Positions 25,146 to 28,542 of a stretch of DNA of 28,542 bases are shown one piece after another. Each line of letters opens with the position of its first letter. The stretch's first letter is position 1. Origin of the DNA: an uncultured Actinomycetes bacterium (GTDB lineage: Bacteria > Actinomycetota > Thermoleophilia > Solirubrobacterales > 70-9); NCBI GenBank assembly GCA_937907435.1, contig CALCIA010000221.1, positions 1 to 28,542 of the forward strand, read 5' to 3'. The notes beneath the pieces are model-generated. The model searched no databases. It saw only the letters and a list, made by a program, of their open reading frames with translations, and was not told where the DNA came from. A program made the position numbers and the translations under genes.

Positions 25146-25219
25146 TGATTCTCTCCCCGTTTCCTCTCCGTGGACCAAAGGGACCCGGTGGCGGCGATGC
25201 CCCCAACGGCTCCCTCAGA

Positions 25220-25229
25220 TTGGATCCAA
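25220..25229. promoter_or_regulatory. Operator candidate O1, TTGGATCCAA (start-site proximal, operon A)
   Basis: A perfect 10-bp palindrome touches the -10 box of the operon A promoter and covers its predicted transcription start. It is identical in core to the sites at 25242 and 13925, and all three are preceded by GA on the plus strand (GATTGGATCCAA). Confidence 0.75.
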
Positions 25230-25256
25230 CCGTAACAGGGATTGGATCCAAGTCAA
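25229..25256 (-). promoter_or_regulatory. Promoter of operon A
   Basis: On the minus strand, -35 TTGACT (25251-25256), a 16-bp spacer and -10 TACGGT (25229-25234) form a good housekeeping-type promoter. An A-tract (AAAAAA, near 25262-25267) upstream of the -35 could act as an UP element. Both operators lie on it, so repression by occlusion is expected. The predicted start is near 25222. Confidence 0.7.
25242..25251. promoter_or_regulatory. Operator candidate O2, TTGGATCCAA (over -35/spacer, operon A)
   Basis: This second copy lies 22 bp centre-to-centre from O1, about two helical turns, so two repressor dimers could bind the same face of the DNA. It overlaps the spacer and the last base of the -35 box. 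Confidence 0.75.
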
Positions 25257-25339
25257 GGAACTTTTTTCCCGACGCCGCCTGGGAGGGGGAAAAATGGCTC
25301 TGGAATCAGTGCCCATTTCGCCTGTCGGCCGATGTCGGA

Positions 25340-25345
25340 TACAGT
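25340..25345 (+). promoter_or_regulatory. Possible -10 box of the GntR regulator gene
   Basis: TACAGT stands 10 nt before ATG 25356. The -35 would be TTCGCC-like near 25317, which is poor. If correct, the regulator message is nearly leaderless, which is common in actinobacteria. The operators lie about 90 bp upstream of this box, so autoregulation would be indirect or by looping. Confidence 0.3.
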
Positions 25346-25355
25346 CTGCGGTGCG

Positions 25356-26132
25356 ATGGCAAGCGGGAGTTCGAATAGGCGTGGGGACGCAAGCAAGGGG
25401 AGGCATCGGCCGGAGAAGAGCTACGAGCCGATGGGCAACACGGTCACCAACCGGCTGCGCGAGGAGATCCTGCAAGGGCGGCTGGCGCCCGGGCAGCGGA
25501 TCCGCCAGGAGGCGGTCGCGGCCGAGATGGGAACCAGCCGCATCCCCGTGCGCGAGGCCCTGACCCGGCTCCAGAACGAGGGCCTGGTGACGGTCACCGC
25601 CCACGTCGGCGCCCGCGTCGCCCAGCTCCACCTGGCCGAGCTGAACGAGGTCTACCTGATCCGCGAGCGCCTCGAGCCGCTCGCGATCTCGCTCAGCACG
25701 CCGAACCTGACCGACAAGCAGCTCGCGACGCTGGGCCGGCGGCTGGAGGAAATCGAGGACGCGGCCAACGTCGACGATCCCTCCGCCTGGGTCGACCTCG
25801 ACCGCCGCTTCCACCTCGAGACCTACGACGGCATGGAGATGCCGCGCCTGCTCGACATGATCGACGGGCTCTGGAACGCGACGCAGCAGTATCGGCGCGC
25901 CTACGCGCGGCTGCCGGAGCGCTTCGAGATCGCTCACTCCGAACATCGGCTGATCCTCGAGGCGTTGCAGCTGCGCGACCCCTGCAACGCCTCGCTGATC
26001 AGCCAACTGCACATCCGGCGCACGCGGCTCACCCTCGACGAGCACTCCGAGCTGTTCGCCGGCGACGACGACTCCAACGGCGGCGGCCGCAAATCTTCCG
26101 GCCGCAGGTCCTCCCGCCGCAACGGCTCCTGA
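25356..26132 (+). CDS. GntR-family transcriptional regulator, FCD (FadR/VanR-type) subfamily
   Basis: The 258-residue protein has an N-terminal winged helix: TVTNRLREEILQGRLAPGQR, then VAAEMGTSRIPVREALTRLQ and NEGLVTVTAHVGARVA, about residues 28-90. An all-helical FCD effector domain follows. The FCD metal/ligand residues are visible: Asp149 and His153 (DRRFH), His197 (HSEHRLI) and His219 (QLHIRRT). A Ser/Arg/Gly-rich tail ends the protein. ATG 25356 has no ribosome-binding site but follows a -10-like TACAGT; ATG 25431 (MGNTVTNRLREE) is an alternative and starts right at the helix-turn-helix domain. It is divergent from operon A and faces the operator pair, so it most likely represses both operons until a pathway acid binds. 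The last part overlaps a convergent open frame. Confidence 0.88.
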   Translation: MASGSSNRRGDASKGRHRPEKSYEPMGNTVTNRLREEILQGRLAPGQRIRQEAVAAEMGTSRIPVREALTRLQNEGLVTVTAHVGARVAQLHLAELNEVYLIRERLEPLAISLSTPNLTDKQLATLGRRLEEIEDAANVDDPSAWVDLDRRFHLETYDGMEMPRLLDMIDGLWNATQQYRRAYARLPERFEIAHSEHRLILEALQLRDPCNASLISQLHIRRTRLTLDEHSELFAGDDDSNGGGRKSSGRRSSRRNGS

Positions 26133-26455
26133 GCCGGGTCCCCGCCCGCCGTCGGCAGCCGCTTCGGCACCAGCAGCGTCGGGTCGAGCCCGATGATCCG
26201 CATGTCGCGCAGGATCTCCTCCAGCGAGGCCGCCAACGAGTCGGAGTCCTCCCCTCGCTCGCCCTCCAGGCTGATTTCGATCAGCCAGCCGTCGTCGAGC
26301 GTGGCCGTGGGCAGATCCTGGACCAGTCGGGTCAGGCGCACCGCGGCCCGCGGGGTGTCGGTGCTGAGCTGGGTGACCTTGCCTTCGAGCCAGTCGGTGA
26401 GCTCGACGGTCGACGCCGGCGTGCAGGACCGGCAGCGCACCAGGAGGCAGCTCAC
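25934..26455 (-). CDS. Conserved-looking hypothetical protein, convergent overlap with the GntR gene
   Basis: From GTG 26455 this frame gives 173 residues. Codons from 26455 to about 26140 have strong GC at position three, and the protein looks real: CTPASTVELTDWLEGKVTQL, then RLTRLVQDLPTATLDDGWLI and SLEEILRDMRIIGLDPTLLV. It is soluble with no known motif. The GTG overlaps the stop of the small membrane gene (GTGA). The last 66 or so residues run antiparallel through the GntR 3' end and look less protein-like. Either the overlap is genuine or the true protein ends near 26130 with a frameshift or error. Function unknown. Confidence 0.55.
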   Translation of the reverse strand: MSCLLVRCRSCTPASTVELTDWLEGKVTQLSTDTPRAAVRLTRLVQDLPTATLDDGWLIEISLEGERGEDSDSLAASLEEILRDMRIIGLDPTLLVPKRLPTAGGDPAQEPLRREDLRPEDLRPPPLESSSPANSSECSSRVSRVRRMCSWLISEALQGSRSCNASRISRCSE

Positions 26456-26652
26456 CGGTAGGCCTCCCGGCGTCGCCGCTTGGGCGGGCGGGGGTCGCGC
26501 GGCCGCCGGGGCTTGTGCCGGTGCCGGCGCGTCAGGGCTTCGACCCCGACCACCAGGGCGGCGAGCAGGAGGGCGACTCCGGTGCCGACGCCGAGGGTCG
26601 TGACGACGCGCTCGGCGGCGGCGCCGAGGGCCTCCTGCGCCGACCCGTCCAT
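26452..26652 (-). CDS. Small single-pass membrane protein, function unknown
   Basis: The 66-residue product starts MDGSAQEALGAAAERVVTTL, then has one hydrophobic helix (GVGTGVALLLAALVVGVEAL) and a very basic tail (RRHRHKPRRPRDPRPPKRRR). The tail suggests an N-out, C-in anchor or contact with nucleic acid or phospholipid. Third-position GC supports coding. ATG 26679 would add nine residues. Its stop overlaps the next hypothetical gene, so both form a unit divergent from the histidine kinase. Confidence 0.5.
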   Translation of the reverse strand: MDGSAQEALGAAAERVVTTLGVGTGVALLLAALVVGVEALTRRHRHKPRRPRDPRPPKRRRREAYR

Positions 26653-26713
26653 CGCTGCTGTCCGAAATGCGTTCAACATGGGTCCAATGTCCCAACGAAT
26701 CGGTGGCAGAGCC

Positions 26714-27733
26714 ATGGGGCGAAAGGCCCAACTCGGCGGTTCGGGCGCCGCGCCGCGGCGTCGACGGCGACGGCTGACCGTGGTCGAGCGGGTCCTGCTC
26801 TCGAACACGGCGCTGCTGGCGCTGATCCTGGCGCTCCTGATCGTCACCCCGGTCACGGTCAGCGCGCCGATCCGCACCGGCGAGGTGATCGTGCTCGTCG
26901 GTGCCTTCTTCGTCCTCCTGGCGCTGAACGTCGCCAACGTCCGCCGCACGCTCGCGCCGCTGACCCGCTTCGCCGCCAAGCTGCGGGAGGTCGACCTGGC
27001 CGGGGAGAGCCGCGTCGCGATCGACCCCGCCGACGAGACGCCGGAGCTGGCGGCGCTCGCCGAAGCCTTTGACGAGATGCTGGCGCGGCTGCGCGAGGAG
27101 CGCCGGGCGGGGGCGCGCGCCGCCCTGCTGGCCCAGGAGCGCGAGCGCCTGCGGGTCGGCCAGGCCCTGCACGACGAGGCCGGGCAGACGCTGACCGCGG
27201 TGGCGCTGGAGATCGAACGGATGGCGTCCGACGGGCCCGAGGCCGACCGCGCGCGGATGGCGGCGATCGCCGCCGAGGTGCACGACACGCTCGACGAGAT
27301 CCGGCGGATCTCGCGCGAACTGCGCCCCGAGGCGCTCGACGACCTGGGCCTGGTGAACGCGCTGATCGCGCTCAGCACCCGCATGGCGCGGCAGGGGGAC
27401 GTGCGGATCGAACGCGACTTCGACGGCGACCTGCCGCCGCTCGGCGAGGACGTCGAGCTGGTCGTCTACCGGGTCGCCCAGGAGGCGCTGACCAACGTCC
27501 TGCGCCACTCCGGCGCGCGGCGCTGCCGGATCGGGCTGGCGCAGGCGGGCGGGACGCTGCGGCTGGAGGTCGTCGACGACGGCGTCGGGATGCCGGCGGC
27601 GCTCAGCGGCGAGACGATCGGGGTCGAAGGGATGCGGGAGCGGGCGCTGCTGGTCGACGGGCGGCTCGCGATCGGGCCGGGGCCGCGGGGCGGGACCGCG
27701 GTCGTCCTCGAGATCCCCCTGGAGGAGGACTGA
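26714..27733 (+). CDS. NarL-type sensor histidine kinase (HisKA_3)
   Basis: The 339-residue kinase has a basic N-terminus, two membrane helices (about 27-49 and 55-75) with a short external loop, and a HAMP linker (about 76-130). A HisKA_3 domain follows with phospho-acceptor His153 in ALHDEAGQTLTAVALEIERM. The HATPase_c domain shows VAQEALTNVLRHSGARR, VVDDGVGMP and GVEGMRERALLV. The tiny sensor region suggests it detects a membrane or intracellular cue. ATG 26687 is an alternative start. It ends 1 nt before the response regulator, so they form a pair. Confidence 0.9.
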   Translation: MGRKAQLGGSGAAPRRRRRRLTVVERVLLSNTALLALILALLIVTPVTVSAPIRTGEVIVLVGAFFVLLALNVANVRRTLAPLTRFAAKLREVDLAGESRVAIDPADETPELAALAEAFDEMLARLREERRAGARAALLAQERERLRVGQALHDEAGQTLTAVALEIERMASDGPEADRARMAAIAAEVHDTLDEIRRISRELRPEALDDLGLVNALIALSTRMARQGDVRIERDFDGDLPPLGEDVELVVYRVAQEALTNVLRHSGARRCRIGLAQAGGTLRLEVVDDGVGMPAALSGETIGVEGMRERALLVDGRLAIGPGPRGGTAVVLEIPLEED

Positions 27734-27734
27734 G

Positions 27735-28394
27735 ATGCCGGTCCCGCTGAAAGCGCGGCTGCTCCTCGCCGACGACCACGAGCTGGTCCGCGGCGGCCTC
27801 AAGATGGTGCTCGAGTCGGCGCCCGACCTGAGCGTCGTCGCCGAGGCGGGCGACGGCGCCCGGGCACTGGAGCTGGCCCTGGCCGAGGAGCTCGACCTGG
27901 CCGTGCTCGATGTCTCGATGCCGCGCCTGACCGGGCTCCAGGTCGCCGCCGAGATCGGCCGGCTGCGGCCCGAGCTGCGCACGCTGATGCTCTCCGGCCA
28001 CGACTCCGAGCAGTACTTCTTCGAGGCGCTGAAGGCCGGCGCCTCCGGCTACGTGCTGAAGTCCTCGGCCAACCAGGACCTGATCGACGCCTGTCGCGCG
28101 GCCCTCCGCGGCGAGCCCTTCATCTACCCGGCGGCCGCCGCGGCGCTCGTCCGCGACTACCTGGAGCGCGCCGGCCGCGGCGAAGAGACGCCGACCGACC
28201 CCCTCACCCTGCGCGAGCTCGAGGTCACCAAGCTGATCGCCGAGGGCCTGACCAGCGACGAGATCGCCGAGACCCTGGTGATCGCCAAAGCCACCGTCAA
28301 CCGCCACCGCGACAACATCCTCGAGAAGCTCGGCATGCGCAACCGCGTGGAATTGACCCGCTACGCGATCAAGCGCGGTCTGGTCGAGCCGTAG
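27735..28394 (+). CDS. NarL/FixJ-family response regulator
   Basis: The 219-residue regulator has a receiver domain with acidic Asp13 and Asp14, phospho-acceptor Asp59 in LAVLDVSMP, Ser87 and Lys109 (GYVLKSS). A LuxR-type helix-turn-helix follows: LTLRELEVTKLIAEGLTSDE, then IAETLVIAKATVNRHRDNIL. ATG 27735 has GGAGGAGG about 7 nt upstream. It should be phosphorylated by the kinase just upstream. Targets are unknown; the divergent small genes are candidates. Confidence 0.92.
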   Translation: MPVPLKARLLLADDHELVRGGLKMVLESAPDLSVVAEAGDGARALELALAEELDLAVLDVSMPRLTGLQVAAEIGRLRPELRTLMLSGHDSEQYFFEALKAGASGYVLKSSANQDLIDACRAALRGEPFIYPAAAAALVRDYLERAGRGEETPTDPLTLRELEVTKLIAEGLTSDEIAETLVIAKATVNRHRDNILEKLGMRNRVELTRYAIKRGLVEP

Positions 28395-28404
28395 GCATGT
28401 AGTG

Positions 28405-28486
28405 CCGCAAGCTGTCGCCCGGGGAAGGGTCGGGGCCCCGCAAGCTGTCGCCCGGAAGGGTTCAGGTCCCGCAAGCTGTCGCCCGG
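28405..28486. repeat. Three 18-bp direct repeats downstream of the response regulator
   Basis: CCGCAAGCTGTCGCCCGG occurs without change at 28405-28422, 28438-28455 and 28469-28486, spaced 33 and 31 bp start to start. The spacers (15 and 13 nt, AAGGGT-containing) resemble each other, so this is a degenerate tandem repeat of about 32 bp. A looser fourth copy (CAGGCTGTGGCC) lies in the loop of the following hairpin. Confidence 0.85.
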
Positions 28487-28498
28487 CTGGGGACGCGC

Positions 28499-28542
28499 CC
28501 CTCTCGCCACGGCCCGGGCAGGCTGTGGCCGTGGCGAGAGGG
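28499..28542 (+). terminator. Strong hairpin at window end, probable terminator
   Basis: CCCTCTCGCCACGGCC (28499-28514) pairs perfectly with 28527-28542 (16 bp) around a 12-nt loop. It follows the two-component genes by about 105 nt and may end their transcript. The window cuts off here, so the stem may be longer and any T-tract is out of view. Confidence 0.6.

Noticed and set aside
26456..27982. Long minus-strand open frame through the histidine kinase region
   Set aside because: It is antisense to intact HisKA_3/HATPase and receiver domains. Only the part downstream of 26455 has protein-like character.
28405..28486. CRISPR array
   Set aside because: There are only three 18-bp repeats, the spacers are 13-15 nt and resemble each other, and no cas genes are present.

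Overview
The window is high-GC actinobacterial-type chromosomal DNA. It has strong GC at third codon positions, frequent GTG starts and long chains of overlapping genes. Two secreted proteins end in the Cys-containing Ig-like module (FxCSxDG...C...Y..L..G.H.F.V) that is common in Solirubrobacterales/Thermoleophilia, so a Conexibacter/Solirubrobacter-like soil bacterium is my best guess. This is an inference without any database search. I saw no rRNA, tRNA, transposase, phage gene or CRISPR array.

Left flank (1-6000): a DMT/NIPA-like membrane protein; an Abi_2-type abortive-infection-like gene split by an apparent single-base frameshift; two overlapping secreted proteins with C-terminal Ig-like modules; a 42-bp perfect palindrome; and a secreted protein of unknown function.

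Centre (6041-26132): a large catabolic locus of 17 minus-strand genes plus a divergent GntR/FCD-type regulator. Operon A (25145 to 13984) encodes a CoA-acylating methylmalonate-semialdehyde-type dehydrogenase, the E1-alpha, E1-beta and E2 subunits of a 2-oxoacid/acetoin dehydrogenase-like complex (no E3), HyuA and HyuB (hydantoinase/oxoprolinase/ketone-carboxylase family), a FabG-like SDR, a beta-keto acid cleavage enzyme (BKACE) and a 3-hydroxybutyrate-dehydrogenase-like SDR. Operon B (13901 to 6095) encodes an ACMSD-family amidohydrolase, an aldehyde dehydrogenase, a complete branched-chain-amino-acid-type ABC importer (substrate-binding lipoprotein, two ATPases, two permeases) and a RidA-family protein. 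A hairpin follows the last gene.

The main regulatory finding is that both operons start from promoters of nearly identical design: TTGACT, a 16-bp spacer, a TAC(G/A)(G/T)T -10 box, and the palindrome TTGGATCCAA at or immediately after the -10. Operon A has a second copy 22 bp away overlapping the -35/spacer. I recall ATTGGATCCAAT as the operator of the Caulobacter GntR-family vanillate repressor VanR. The divergent GntR protein is the obvious candidate to repress both operons, so the 17 genes probably form one inducible pathway. The import substrate is unknown. One reading is ketone or lactam activation by HyuAB, acetyl-CoA-dependent cleavage by BKACE to acetoacetate plus an acyl-CoA, and further oxidation. 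The amidohydrolase/ALDH/RidA trio also resembles the 2-amino-3-carboxymuconate semialdehyde lower pathway.

Right flank (25934-28542): two coupled small minus-strand genes of unknown function, one with a predicted membrane segment, diverge from a NarL-type two-component pair (histidine kinase and response regulator). The window ends in three 18-bp direct repeats and a 16-bp-stem hairpin.
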